NCBI GenBank assembly: GCA_037443085.1
Contig: JBBIPA010000004.1
Span: 24,270-88,269, forward strand
Length of the DNA: 64,000 bases
Direction: 5' to 3'
Source of the DNA: JBBIPA01 sp037443085
Lineage (GTDB): Bacteria > Chloroflexota > Dehalococcoidia > GIF9 > UBA5629
Part shown: piece after piece, positions 8,429-16,563 of the stretch
Layout: every line of letters starts with the position of its first letter
How positions within the stretch are numbered: the stretch's first letter is position 1
Program-made: the position numbers and the translations under genes
Notes under the pieces: model-generated
The model's input: the letters and a program-made list of their open reading frames with translations, nothing else
Databases searched by the model: none
Told to the model about the DNA's origin: nothing

Positions 8429-8689
8429 CTACCTGCCGTACTTGAGCTTGGCAAAGAGCATAGCCCCACCCAGAAACAGGGTGATGGCATTCCATAGTAT
8501 CACCGGCGGCAACTGCAGCAGAACGCCATAGGACAGCCATAGCATCGCCCCTATCAGGAACAATAAAGTGAAGGGCAGGCTGATTTCCCTGGCGCTCTTG
8601 AGCTTATACAGTCGCCACACCTGGGGCATGAACCCCACCGTCATCAACAGTCCCGCAATAAAACCCAGGGCCTCTTCCAGAGCCCACAT
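8429..8689 (-). CDS. SemiSWEET-family (PQ-loop/MtN3) small transporter
   Basis: An 86-residue membrane protein with three predicted transmembrane helices and the PQ motif (P22-Q23 in GFMPQVWRLYKL). Length and motif fit bacterial SemiSWEETs, which form homodimers that transport sugars across the cytoplasmic membrane. Helix boundaries are roughly 8-25, 38-58 and 62-80. The ATG at 8689 has a weak upstream AAGGA. It is a single gene ending against the shared terminator. The substrate is not determinable. Confidence 0.85.
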   Translation of the reverse strand: MWALEEALGFIAGLLMTVGFMPQVWRLYKLKSAREISLPFTLLFLIGAMLWLSYGVLLQLPPVILWNAITLFLGGAMLFAKLKYGR

Positions 8690-8799
8690 TACACTGCATC
8701 CTTAATTATCATGTTTGTTAGCCTTTCTATCACGAACAACTGGCCTCACTTCAGCACTATATCATAACACTATTGGGAGACGAATTAAACAGCATTATC

Positions 8800-8828
8800 T
8801 TGCCGTCATGTTAACGCAAATGTACAAT
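8800..8828 (+). promoter_or_regulatory. Putative sigma-70 promoter for the DUF2284 gene
   Basis: TTGCCG (8800-8805) and TACAAT (8823-8828) are spaced 17 bp. They lie 43 bp before the ATG at 8871 in the only gap on this strand. The -35 matches four of six positions and the -10 five of six. Confidence 0.55.
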
Positions 8829-8870
8829 AAACATTAAGGCAAGCCCGAGTCTTACTCAAGGAGATATGCA

Positions 8871-9533
8871 ATGACAATGCCAAAAGCCAAGCCCAGGGCA
8901 CTGGGCAAAGTGGTAGACGAAAAAACGCTACGGGCTGACCTGGAGCGCTACCGCAGTATGGCGCTGGAGCTGGGAGCTTCAGGGGCAGCCATCATCCCCG
9001 CCAGCGATGTCAGCGTGGATGAACGGGTACGGCTGAAATGTCTGGTACCGCGCTGCCTCCGCGCTGGCGAAACCCCCAACTGCCCCCCCCATGCCCCCGC
9101 CCTGGAATTGGTGCGCGGCGCCCTCAGCCGCTACCGCTGGGCAGTCCTCATCAAATGCGAGGTGAAGCCCATGGCTGACTATGCCCCCAAAAAGGGTGGG
9201 GCCAAAGAGGAGCAGCGAAAGACCCTGCTGTTCCATCAGCAAGGTGCCGACGTGGTTTATGAACTGGAACGCCAGGCCTACCAGGATGGCTACCACCTGG
9301 CCTTGGGGCTGGGCGGCGGCTCCTGTAAGGACTATCTATGCCAGGGAGTGGTCTGCCAGTTTCTGGACAGCGGCCGCTGCCGCTTCCCCCAGCGCTCCCG
9401 CCCCGCCATGGAAGCTCTGGGCATCGACGTTACCAGCCTGCTCAATAAGGTGGGATGGGAGCTGTATGCCCTGGTCGGTGACCTGGACCAGATACCCTGC
9501 GCCATCACCGCAGGAATCGTTTTCATCGATTAA
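8871..9533 (+). CDS. DUF2284 cysteine-rich metal-binding protein
   Basis: A 220-residue protein of the DUF2284 family, predicted to bind a metal or Fe-S cluster. Cysteine clusters are visible: C58 and C62 (CLVPRC), the N-C-P-P-H-A-P segment, and C-K-D-Y-L-C-Q-G-V-V-C-Q with a later C in SGRCRFP. An AAGGAGA ribosome site precedes ATG 8871. Members are widespread in anaerobes, often near corrinoid or Fe-S proteins, and their function is unknown. It forms a unit with the small gene just downstream. Confidence 0.8.
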   Translation: MTMPKAKPRALGKVVDEKTLRADLERYRSMALELGASGAAIIPASDVSVDERVRLKCLVPRCLRAGETPNCPPHAPALELVRGALSRYRWAVLIKCEVKPMADYAPKKGGAKEEQRKTLLFHQQGADVVYELERQAYQDGYHLALGLGGGSCKDYLCQGVVCQFLDSGRCRFPQRSRPAMEALGIDVTSLLNKVGWELYALVGDLDQIPCAITAGIVFID

Positions 9534-9543
9534 GGAGGTGCCT

Positions 9544-9714
9544 ATGCCCAAAGATATTGCCGAGCTGGTTGCAGAATATCTGCCGGAAGACCCCACCCGC
9601 TGGGGCAAGCTCTCCAGCGAGATACAGTGGCGGCGACTGCAACTGATGCTGCTCAAAGAAATCCTCACCGAATTGCGAAAATTAAATCAGGCGGCGGCAG
9701 CAAAAATGATATAA
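9544..9714 (+). CDS. Small helical protein of unknown function
   Basis: A 56-residue protein starting at ATG 9544, eight bases after a good AGGAGG-type site and eleven bases behind the DUF2284 stop. It begins PKDIAELVAEYLPEDPTRWG and continues with a long amphipathic helix (LLKEILTELRKLNQAAAA). It is not recognised. The strong ribosome site, tight spacing and regular heptad pattern argue that it is real and co-translated with the DUF2284 gene. Confidence 0.6.
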   Translation: MPKDIAELVAEYLPEDPTRWGKLSSEIQWRRLQLMLLKEILTELRKLNQAAAAKMI

Positions 9715-9715
9715 T
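9707..9715 (+). promoter_or_regulatory. Extended -10 promoter before lipoprotein gene
   Basis: TGATATAAT is a perfect extended -10 element (TGnTATAAT). It overlaps the stop of the small upstream gene and lies about 95 bp before the lipoprotein start. No good -35 is seen, which extended -10 promoters tolerate. Confidence 0.45.
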
Positions 9716-9810
9716 TATCTACACCAAATGATGCCTGTGGTAATCAAATCCGCGAAAGCGCTGTTAGCATCAGCGAACCATAGCTGCCCAAAGGAGGTTA
9801 TACCATCGTT

Positions 9811-10170
9811 ATGAACAAGCCCTTTGCTGTTAAAATTGCGCTGTTAGCACTGCTCACTGCTGGCTTACTGGCTGCCCTGGGCTGCGGCGACGTGGTCAGA
9901 GGCGGCGCCGAGGTCGTTCTGGAAGGCGTCAGCGTCGGCTCGGTGTCCATGGAAGGCAAACCGGTCTCCGGCCTGCCCTCGCAGAAGGTAAACCTGAAGC
10001 TCAAGGTGGCTTCCAACGAGGTGAGAATCAGCACCAGCGGCGGCAAAACCACCATCAAGCTGAACCCCTCCGGCGCCACCGTGGTCATCGGCCCTGACGG
10101 CACCTCCTTCACCGGCGTGAAGTCCGACCAGGTGGAGCTGCAGTGGCAAACCGAGTCCACCAGCAAGTAG
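9811..10170 (+). CDS. Small predicted lipoprotein
   Basis: A 119-residue protein with a signal peptide and lipobox (LLAALGC, lipidated cysteine at about residue 25), then a mature domain of about 95 residues rich in beta-prone Val/Thr/Ser segments. The family is not recognised. AAAGGAGG (9790-9797) is 13 bases from the ATG at 9811 but only seven from an in-frame ATC at 9805, so translation could start two codons earlier at a non-canonical codon. It stands alone on its strand. Confidence 0.72.
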   Translation: MNKPFAVKIALLALLTAGLLAALGCGDVVRGGAEVVLEGVSVGSVSMEGKPVSGLPSQKVNLKLKVASNEVRISTSGGKTTIKLNPSGATVVIGPDGTSFTGVKSDQVELQWQTESTSK

Positions 10171-10242
10171 GGAGCAGAAATCGCCGCCGCTCACCGGACT
10201 TACTCTGTCAGGGCGAGTCCGCCTCAGGCGGGCGTGGCCAGA

Positions 10243-10271
10243 GCTACACGGGAGCCGAAGGCGACCCTTCC
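10243..10271 (+). repeat. Dispersed 29-bp repeat, copy A
   Basis: The reverse complement of this segment matches 21499-21528 with one indel and one mismatch (core GGGTCGCC, then TTCGGCTCCCGTG). Both copies lie just downstream of a gene and close to a GTCCGCC/GGCGG hairpin. The rest of the 273-bp gap (10171-10443) holds a small ATCCCGAT/ATCGGGAT hairpin and no gene. Confidence 0.6.
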
Positions 10272-10370
10272 CCAGCCAGGACGACACACGGCATTGCGAC
10301 GGGATGGAGATGTGCAGGAAGCGCCACATCCCGATTCTATCGGGATTCGCGATGATGGGGTGGGATGGAT

Positions 10371-10433
10371 TTTGCATTTGGTGATTTGAATTTGGAATTT
10401 GTTTAGGATTTAGGATTTCGAATTTAGGATTTG
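10371..10433. repeat. AT-rich GAATTTxGGATTT simple repeat
   Basis: A run of loosely repeated units of the form GATTTGAATTTGG, AATTTG and TTAGGATTT precedes the helicase gene. It is similar in style to 199-251. No promoter or ribosome site can be distinguished inside it. Confidence 0.5.
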
Positions 10434-10443
10434 ACCCACCAAG

Positions 10444-12699
10444 ATGGATATCTTAGCTGAACTTAATCCCGCCCAGAAGCAGGCGGTGGAAACTATCAAA
10501 GGTCCCCTGCTTATCCTAGCCGGTCCCGGCAGCGGCAAGACCCGGGTCATCACCCATCGCATCGCTTACCTCATCAAGGTCTGCCGCATCAACCCCTATC
10601 GCATCCTGGCAGTCACCTTCACCAACAAGGCGGCCAATGAGATGCGGGAGCGGCTGGAAAAGCTGCTGGGGCAGGCGGTGGCTGCGCTCGCCCTGGGCAC
10701 CTTCCATGCCATCTGCGCCCGCATCCTGCGCCAGGAGGGCAGAGCCATCGGACTGGAGCCCAACTTCACCATCTATGACGAAGACGACCAGCTCAGCCTC
10801 ATCAAACAGAGTATCCAGGAAGTGGGCCTCGACCCCAAGCAGTATACGCCGTCCGCTATCCAGTCGGCCATCAAATTTGCTAAAAGCCAGTTGCTCACCC
10901 CCAGCCAGTACGCCGAAAAGACCCGCAGCTACTTTGAAGAGGTAGCCCAGCGCGTCTACGAGCGCTACCAGCAACTGCTCAACCAGACGCATACCGTTGA
11001 CTTCGACGATTTGCTGATGAAGACGGTGCAGCTATTCAACCAGCATCCGGATGTCCTCGACAGATACCAGTCCCGCTACCTCCACCTGCTGGTCGACGAG
11101 TTTCAGGACACCAACACCACCCAGTACCTGCTTATCAAGCAGCTTGCCGGCAAGCATCGCAATGTCTGCGTGGTAGGCGACCCCGACCAGTCCATCTACT
11201 CCTGGCGCTTCGCCGACCTGCGCAATATCCTCAGCTTCGAGAAAGATTATCCCGATGCCAGCATTGTCCTGCTGGAACATAACTACCGCTCCACCCAGAA
11301 AATCCTGGAGGTGGCCCTGAACCTCATCTCCACCAATACCCAGCGCAAGCCCAAGAACCTGGTCACCGATAATGAACCAGGCGACCCCATCACCATCGTC
11401 AGAGCCTATAACGAGGACGAAGAGGCGCAGTTCGTGGTCAGCGAAATTGATAAGCTGGTCAGCGAGAAGCTAGCAGCGCCGGGCAACTGCGCCGTGATGT
11501 ACCGCGTCAATGCCCAGTCGCGGGCGCTGGAAGAAGCCTTCATGCGCTACGGCATGCCCTACCGACTGGTCGGCGGCACCCGCTTCTACCAGAGACGCGA
11601 GATCAAGGACGTTATCGCCTATTTGAAGTTTATCCACAATCCCAGCGACAATGTCAGCCTGCTGCGCATCATCAACGTGCCGGGACGGGGCATCGGCCCG
11701 CGCACCATCACCGAGCTATCCTCCTGGGCCAGCGACCAGGGCATACCCCTGTACCAGGTGCTGGAGATGATCTCCCGGGACCAGGGCCCCCCGCTGGCAG
11801 CCCGCGCCAGCCATGCCCTGAGCGGCTTCTACACCATGATGAGCGGGTTTATTGCTAAAAGCCAAGAGTTGCCGCTGAGCGACCTGCTGGAAGAGGTGGT
11901 GCAGAAATCGGGGTATCGCGACTATATCGTGCATGAAGAAAACGGCGAGGAGCGCTGGGACAATATTCGCGAGCTGCGCACCGAAGCCAGGCAATACGAT
12001 GCGCTGAAACCGGATGAGGCGCTCACCACCTTTCTGGAGAAGATAAGCCTGGTATCGGATATCGACGAGCTGGAAGATAAGAGCCAGGCCACCGTCCTCA
12101 CCACCCTGCATCAGGCCAAGGGGCTGGAGTTCTCCGTGGTATTCATCGTCGGCGTGGAGGAGGGACTGCTGCCCCATCGCAAGTCGCTGGACGACTCCGG
12201 GCAACTGGAGGAGGAAAGGCGACTGTGCTACGTGGGCGTGACCCGCGCCCGGAAACGTGTCTACCTGCTGCATACCTATCGTCGCAGCCTGTTCGGCGGT
12301 GTCTCCGACAGCGAGCCGTCTCGCTTCCTCGATGATATCCCCCAGCATCTGGTGGTCATCAAGCACCTCTGGGAACAGGAGCAAAAGCCGTATAGCGATG
12401 ACGACTTCACCATGGTCACCGCGCTATACTCCAAAGCTCCGGCTAAAGCACCGGGCAACTCCAGCATGATTAAGCGCATCCCCGTCGCCGAGCACTATGC
12501 CCAGCCGCCGCCTCGACCTGCCAGCACCGTCACCCTGAGCGTCGGCGACCGCGTGAGACATTCCACCTTCGGTGAAGGCGTGGTGCTAAGCTACTCGCCC
12601 ACCAAAGACGACCAGGAAGTGGCGGTCAACTTCACCTCCGCCGGCGTCAAGCGTCTCCTGGCCAGCCTGGCCCGACTGGAAAAGGTGGAGAAAAACTGA
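10444..12699 (+). CDS. pcrA: ATP-dependent DNA helicase, UvrD/PcrA family
   Basis: A 751-residue superfamily-1A 3'-5' helicase. Walker A AGPGSGKT is at residues 26-33. Further motifs visible are TFTNKAANEM (Ia), VDEFQDT (II), GDPDQSIYSWR (III), LEHNYRST (IV), TLHQAKGLEF (V) and YVGVTRARK (VI). The C-terminus carries the small Tudor-like domain typical of PcrA (GDRVRHSTFGEGVV). It should act in nucleotide-excision and mismatch repair, in keeping with mutL nearby. The ATG at 10444 has no clear ribosome site. uvrD is an equally acceptable name. Confidence 0.93.
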   Translation: MDILAELNPAQKQAVETIKGPLLILAGPGSGKTRVITHRIAYLIKVCRINPYRILAVTFTNKAANEMRERLEKLLGQAVAALALGTFHAICARILRQEGRAIGLEPNFTIYDEDDQLSLIKQSIQEVGLDPKQYTPSAIQSAIKFAKSQLLTPSQYAEKTRSYFEEVAQRVYERYQQLLNQTHTVDFDDLLMKTVQLFNQHPDVLDRYQSRYLHLLVDEFQDTNTTQYLLIKQLAGKHRNVCVVGDPDQSIYSWRFADLRNILSFEKDYPDASIVLLEHNYRSTQKILEVALNLISTNTQRKPKNLVTDNEPGDPITIVRAYNEDEEAQFVVSEIDKLVSEKLAAPGNCAVMYRVNAQSRALEEAFMRYGMPYRLVGGTRFYQRREIKDVIAYLKFIHNPSDNVSLLRIINVPGRGIGPRTITELSSWASDQGIPLYQVLEMISRDQGPPLAARASHALSGFYTMMSGFIAKSQELPLSDLLEEVVQKSGYRDYIVHEENGEERWDNIRELRTEARQYDALKPDEALTTFLEKISLVSDIDELEDKSQATVLTTLHQAKGLEFSVVFIVGVEEGLLPHRKSLDDSGQLEEERRLCYVGVTRARKRVYLLHTYRRSLFGGVSDSEPSRFLDDIPQHLVVIKHLWEQEQKPYSDDDFTMVTALYSKAPAKAPGNSSMIKRIPVAEHYAQPPPRPASTVTLSVGDRVRHSTFGEGVVLSYSPTKDDQEVAVNFTSAGVKRLLASLARLEKVEKN

Positions 12700-12719
12700 G
12701 AAAATTTTCCGTAAAACCA

Positions 12720-12748
12720 TTGACAATATACACGCAACCGTGTAAAAT
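12720..12748 (+). promoter_or_regulatory. Sigma-70 promoter with TACAC-N6-GTGTA palindrome
   Basis: A consensus promoter: TTGACA (12720-12725), a 17-bp spacer and TAAAAT (12743-12748), placed 38 bp before the small gene at 12786. A TACAC/GTGTA inverted repeat (12729-12744) fills the spacer and reaches the -10. The same palindrome with the same GTGTAAAAT junction recurs in front of mutL. Confidence 0.78.
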
Positions 12749-12785
12749 GATAGCAAATTATACGAGCACCAAATAAACCTTTCAA

Positions 12786-13034
12786 ATGCCAACAACACGA
12801 GAAGTTACCGAACGCTTGAGGTGGTTTAAAAATCAACACCTGGCAGTTGCTATTTGGTGTGAGGATGATGTCCTGGAACTAGCCAGAGAAAAAGGTATCA
12901 GTTGCAGTCGCAAATGCGCACGTGAGATTGTTGACGAGATTGACCGCAAACACAACGCCACTTTGGGTATCACATGGGACACCATCAGCGACTACCTGCG
13001 TAAATATGTCAAGGCAGGAAATAAAAATAGGTAG
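12786..13034 (+). CDS. Small protein of unknown function
   Basis: An 82-residue, mostly helical and charged protein. It contains two cysteines, in ISCSRKCAREIVDEID. No domain is recognised. No ribosome site is visible, but a consensus promoter lies at 12720-12748 and no competing frame exists, so I regard it as probably genuine. It stands alone between the helicase and the transposase region. Confidence 0.5.
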   Translation: MPTTREVTERLRWFKNQHLAVAIWCEDDVLELAREKGISCSRKCAREIVDEIDRKHNATLGITWDTISDYLRKYVKAGNKNR

Positions 13035-13095
13035 ACAGCATTTCCCGTATTTCGCTTAACACAACCGATTGTTTTCGTGGTGACCCAAAGGATAG

Positions 13096-13198
13096 ATGTA
13101 GGGACAGGTCTTCAAATAAGGCAACCGTGACCAGACGTAGGTCATGTAGTTCCTCCGACACAGTCGGAGCGGACAAACCTGAAGGTATGTCCCTACAT
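13096..13198. repeat. REP/MITE-like element, left copy
   Basis: A 103-bp element bounded by inverted termini ATGTAGGGACA and TGTCCCTACAT. An internal perfect hairpin is CTCCGAC-ACA-GTCGGAG (13153-13169). It lies directly upstream of the IS200-like transposase gene and is related to 13702-13828 and 44364-44416. Confidence 0.78.
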
Positions 13199-13212
13199 TA
13201 CCCGATTAAAGA

Positions 13213-13686
13213 ATGAAAAACTACGTAAGAAAAACTTCACCGAGGCTTCACGATTTCGAGTATGCCGGACCTTATACCTACTTCGTTACATGCTCCACAT
13301 ATCAAAAAAGGCCTTATTTCAATGAGAAAGCGACGGTTGATATGGTGTTACCGGTGTTGAGATATGGGGGAGAACAGAATAGCTTCAGCATCTATATCTA
13401 CTGCTTCATGCCTCGCCATCTTCACTTGCTCTTAGGCGGGTCTGATAATTCAAAACTATCTCAGTTCATGAAGACATTTAAACAGAGAAGCAGTTTTACG
13501 TTCAGAAAAGAATTCGGAGACGTTCTCTGGCAAAGAAGTTATTATGACCATGTTCTCAGAAAGGACGAAGCCCTTAAAAACGTGGCTTTATACATTCTCA
13601 ATAATCCTATCCGTGCCGGCTTGGCAAGTGATTACAAAATCTATCCCTTCTCGGGTTCCTTTGTATTCGATACCAAAGATTTATAA
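13213..13686 (+). CDS. REP-associated tyrosine transposase (RAYT, IS200/Y1-like)
   Basis: A 157-residue HUH-type single-strand DNA transposase. The metal-binding H-x-H is H69/H71 in MPRHLHLLLGG, and the catalytic tyrosine is Y110 or Y111 in WQRSYYDHVLR. It contains the usual N-P-I-R-A-G-L segment (LNNPIRAGLASDY). Members bind REP hairpins. Here the gene sits between two related palindromic elements, so it is probably the domesticated RAYT that mobilises or maintains them. It appears full length, starts at ATG 13213, and is distinctly more AT-rich than the flanking repair genes. Confidence 0.88.
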   Translation: MKNYVRKTSPRLHDFEYAGPYTYFVTCSTYQKRPYFNEKATVDMVLPVLRYGGEQNSFSIYIYCFMPRHLHLLLGGSDNSKLSQFMKTFKQRSSFTFRKEFGDVLWQRSYYDHVLRKDEALKNVALYILNNPIRAGLASDYKIYPFSGSFVFDTKDL

Positions 13687-13701
13687 TGATGCAGGATGAT
13701 A

Positions 13702-13828
13702 ATGTAGGGACAGGTCTTTAGACCTGTCCGAGGCCATCAGGCCTTCGAATATGAAGCAACCGGTGGCAGACACAGGTCATGCACTCCGCCAAAGGCGGAC
13801 AGACAGACCTGAAGGTCTATCCCTACAT
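13702..13828. repeat. REP/MITE-like element, right copy
   Basis: A 127-bp element with ATGTAGGGACAGGTC at its left end and an inverted TCCCTACAT at its right. Internal hairpins include AGGTC-TTTA-GACCT and a TCCGCC/GGCGGA stem. It is immediately downstream of the transposase gene and ends 21 bp before the mutL promoter. Confidence 0.78.
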
Positions 13829-13849
13829 TATTAAGTCCCGCACTTTGAA

Positions 13850-13878
13850 TTGCTTTGTTACACTTAACCGTGTAAAAT
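13850..13878 (+). promoter_or_regulatory. mutL promoter with TTACAC-N6-GTGTAA palindrome
   Basis: TTGCTT (13850-13855), a 17-bp spacer and TAAAAT (13873-13878) form the promoter. The inverted repeat TTACAC/GTGTAA (13858-13875) overlaps the -10. The predicted start of transcription is only a few bases before the ATG at 13887, so the mRNA may be nearly leaderless; no ribosome site is present. Confidence 0.7.
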
Positions 13879-13886
13879 AAACTAGC

Positions 13887-15596
13887 ATGCCCATCAAAAT
13901 TCTGGACCCTCAGGTTGTCTCCAAGATTGCTGCTGGCGAGGTGGTGGAGCGGCCGGCCTCGGTAGTCAAGGAGCTGGTGGAGAATGCTCTCGATGCCGGC
14001 GCCAGCCAGATAACGGTGGAGGCGCAGGGCGGCGGCATCAGCCTCATCAAGGTCAGCGATAACGGCAGCGGCATCCCCGCTGGCGAGGTGGAGCTGGCCT
14101 TCGCCCGCCATGCCACCAGCAAGCTCAGCGCCCTGCCCGACCTGGAAAAGATAGCCACCCTGGGCTTCCGCGGCGAAGCCCTGCCCAGCATCGCCGCCAT
14201 GGCTGATGTGGAACTGCTGACCCGCGCCGCTGACGATGCTGCCGCCAGCTATATCCGACTGGCCAACGGCAGAGCAACCCATCGCGAGAAGCGCAGCCGG
14301 CCCCGGGGCACCACTGTCACTGTCCATCACCTATTTCGCCATTTCCCGGCGCGGCTCAAGTTTCTCAAATCGCCCACCACCGAGAATAGCCATATTGCCA
14401 ACCTGCTCACCCAGTATGCCCTGGCTTTCCCTGAGGTAAAGTTCAGTTTATCCCTCGATGGTCGACTCACCCTGCGCACCCCGGGCAACGGCAATTTGCG
14501 GGATGCCGTGGCTGAAATCTACGGACTGGAAGCTGCCCAGCAGATGCTGGAGGTAAACAGCACCGAGCCGGGCTACACCGTGACCGGGCTGGTCAGCCCG
14601 CCGTCGCTATCTCGTTCCAGTCGCAACTATCTCAGCTTCTTTGTCAACCGACGCTGGGTGCGCAGCAGCCTGCTAAGTCGCTCGGCCGAAGACGCCTACC
14701 AGGGCTTGCTCATGAGCGGCAAGCACCCCCTGGTCATGGTCAACGTGGCACTGCCGCCACAGGAAGTAGATGTCAACGTTCATCCCACCAAGACCGAGGT
14801 CAAGTTCCGCAACAACCAGACTGTCTACGCCGCCGTTGCCAGAGCGGTGAAAACCGCCCTGCAGCAATCGCCGCCACCCAGAGTGAAAACTGGCAAAGCC
14901 GCTGCCCCGCCAGCGCCCCGACTGTTCACCGCCGTACCTGAAGATAAGCCTGCTCCCCCTCCGACCACCAGCTATCCCACGCCCCAGTCCGCCGCCTCGG
15001 TGGTAAAAAACGGCGACGTCCCCGCGCTGCCGGTGCTCCGGGTGCTGGGGCAGATGGCGGCCAGCTACATACTGGCTGAAGGTCCGGAAGGATTGTATTT
15101 GATTGACCAGCATGCCGCCCACGAGCGCATCATCTTCGATAAAGTTCTGGCGCAGCGCGCCCAGCAGGGGGTGGAGGTGCAGGGGCTGCTGGAACCGCTG
15201 AATATCGAGCTGAGTCCGGGACAGGAACAAACCCTGAATTCCCGAAATGAGCTGCTCCGTCAGTTCGGCTTCAACCTGGAGCATTTCGGCGACAGGAGCT
15301 ATTTGCTCCGCGCCGTGCCCGCGGTCATGGCCGGAGCTAACCTGGCTGAAGCGGTACGAGCTCTGCTCGACTCGCTGGCCAGCGACGACGAGCCGGCTAC
15401 CAAGCGGGAGGAAACAGTGGCCCAGTCCCTGGCCTGTCACGGTGCGGTTAAGGCCGGGCAGCAACTCACTTTCGAAGAGATGCGCAGCCTCATCAGGCAA
15501 CTGGAGGAAACCGCCTCGCCCCGCACCTGTCCCCACGGCAGGCCCACCATGATTTATTTAAGCTCCCGGCAACTGGCCCGGGAGTTTGGCAGGTAA
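13887..15596 (+). CDS. mutL: DNA mismatch repair protein MutL
   Basis: A 569-residue MutL. The N-terminal GHKL ATPase is marked by AGEVVERPASVVKELVENALDAG, followed by DNGSG and TLGFRGEAL motifs. A proline/alanine-rich linker occupies about residues 325-375. The C-terminal domain carries the endonuclease-type motif DQHAAHERIIFD, with the last acidic residue Asp rather than the usual Glu, and the metal-binding partners ACHGAVK and CPHGRP. It is therefore probably a nicking MutL of the non-methyl-directed type. It starts at ATG 13887 and is followed after two bases by a hydrolase gene. No mutS is in the window. Confidence 0.94.
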   Translation: MPIKILDPQVVSKIAAGEVVERPASVVKELVENALDAGASQITVEAQGGGISLIKVSDNGSGIPAGEVELAFARHATSKLSALPDLEKIATLGFRGEALPSIAAMADVELLTRAADDAAASYIRLANGRATHREKRSRPRGTTVTVHHLFRHFPARLKFLKSPTTENSHIANLLTQYALAFPEVKFSLSLDGRLTLRTPGNGNLRDAVAEIYGLEAAQQMLEVNSTEPGYTVTGLVSPPSLSRSSRNYLSFFVNRRWVRSSLLSRSAEDAYQGLLMSGKHPLVMVNVALPPQEVDVNVHPTKTEVKFRNNQTVYAAVARAVKTALQQSPPPRVKTGKAAAPPAPRLFTAVPEDKPAPPPTTSYPTPQSAASVVKNGDVPALPVLRVLGQMAASYILAEGPEGLYLIDQHAAHERIIFDKVLAQRAQQGVEVQGLLEPLNIELSPGQEQTLNSRNELLRQFGFNLEHFGDRSYLLRAVPAVMAGANLAEAVRALLDSLASDDEPATKREETVAQSLACHGAVKAGQQLTFEEMRSLIRQLEETASPRTCPHGRPTMIYLSSRQLAREFGR

Positions 15597-15598
15597 CC

Positions 15599-16417
15599 AT
15601 GCTACCCGGAGATTGCTGGATTGACCTCAACGGTGCCCGGCTCCATTACCTGGACTGGGGCCATCCCTCGGCTCAGCCCCTGGTGCTGCTCCATGGCTTT
15701 TGCAGCTATGCCCATTACTGGGACCCTTTTGCTCAAAGCATGAGGCGAGACTACCACGTAATAGTACCGGACCTCCGCGGCCACGGTGACAGCGACCGTG
15801 CCGCCGGCTACTCCATTGAGGACGGCGCCGCCGACCTGGAGGAGCTTGCGCAGAAGCTGAAGCTGGAAAACATTGTACTAGTGGGGCTGTCTATGGGAGG
15901 ACTTATCTCGATGTACTACACCGCCACCTACCCCAATCGAATAACCAGGCTGGTCATCGTCGACATCGGCCCCGAGTTTGCCCCCGCTGGCATCGCTCAT
16001 ATCCAGCGAGACCTGGCTAATGAGCCGGAGTCCTTCAACACAGAAGGGGAAGCCTTTCAGCATCTGAAGAAGGTTCAGCCCTTCCATTCCGACGCCTTTC
16101 TCCGCCACCAGGTGCGCCATGCCCTGAAACGAGACGAGGACAGCCGCCTCCGTTTCAAGTACGACAAGTCGTTATGCCAGATTGATTTGCAGTCGCCGTT
16201 ATGGCTCTGGGACTACCTGGCCAAAATCCCCTGCCCCACGCTGGTGGTACGCGCCACCGACAGCGATATGCTCACCCCGGAGATAGCACAGCAGATGGTA
16301 TCCAGGCTGCCGCAGGGCTCGCTTGCCGAGGTTGCCCGCGCCACCCATAACATCGTCGGCGACAACCCTGAGGGCTTCGCGGCAGCGGTGCGAAAATTTT
16401 TAGCCACCGGCAGTTGA
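15599..16417 (+). CDS. Alpha/beta-hydrolase fold protein
   Basis: A 272-residue alpha/beta hydrolase. The oxyanion segment is LLHGF (31-35), the nucleophile elbow GLSMGG places the catalytic Ser at residue 98, and the catalytic His lies in ATHNIVGDNPEGF near the C-terminus. DLRGHGDS (58-65) is typical of this superfamily. The start codon follows the mutL stop by two bases, so the genes are co-transcribed. No signal peptide is present, so it is cytoplasmic. The substrate is unknown. Confidence 0.82.
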   Translation: MLPGDCWIDLNGARLHYLDWGHPSAQPLVLLHGFCSYAHYWDPFAQSMRRDYHVIVPDLRGHGDSDRAAGYSIEDGAADLEELAQKLKLENIVLVGLSMGGLISMYYTATYPNRITRLVIVDIGPEFAPAGIAHIQRDLANEPESFNTEGEAFQHLKKVQPFHSDAFLRHQVRHALKRDEDSRLRFKYDKSLCQIDLQSPLWLWDYLAKIPCPTLVVRATDSDMLTPEIAQQMVSRLPQGSLAEVARATHNIVGDNPEGFAAAVRKFLATGS

Positions 16418-16496
16418 AACCCGTCGCAAAACTAGCAACACGTATGCGCGCAAAAGCTAACACCCCTACGGCTAATGAACTCCTCGCGAATTATCC

Positions 16497-16525
16497 TTGA
16501 CATAACTGCTGAAGAAGCCTTAAAT
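16497..16525 (+). promoter_or_regulatory. Promoter for the HNH endonuclease gene
   Basis: TTGACA (16497-16502) is followed at 17 bp by TTAAAT (16520-16525), 38 bp before ATG 16564. The surroundings become markedly AT-rich here. Confidence 0.6.
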
Positions 16526-16563
16526 TTAAGCTATTTTACGATTTTGAAAGAGGAAAGCAAAAG

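Noticed and set aside
9181..9543. Extended frame ahead of the 56-residue protein at 9544
   Set aside because: The upstream part is an out-of-frame shadow of the DUF2284 gene; the small gene has its own ribosome site.
13096..13198. CRISPR-like array near the transposase
   Set aside because: Only single palindromic elements occur, with no regularly spaced identical repeats and spacers and no cas genes.
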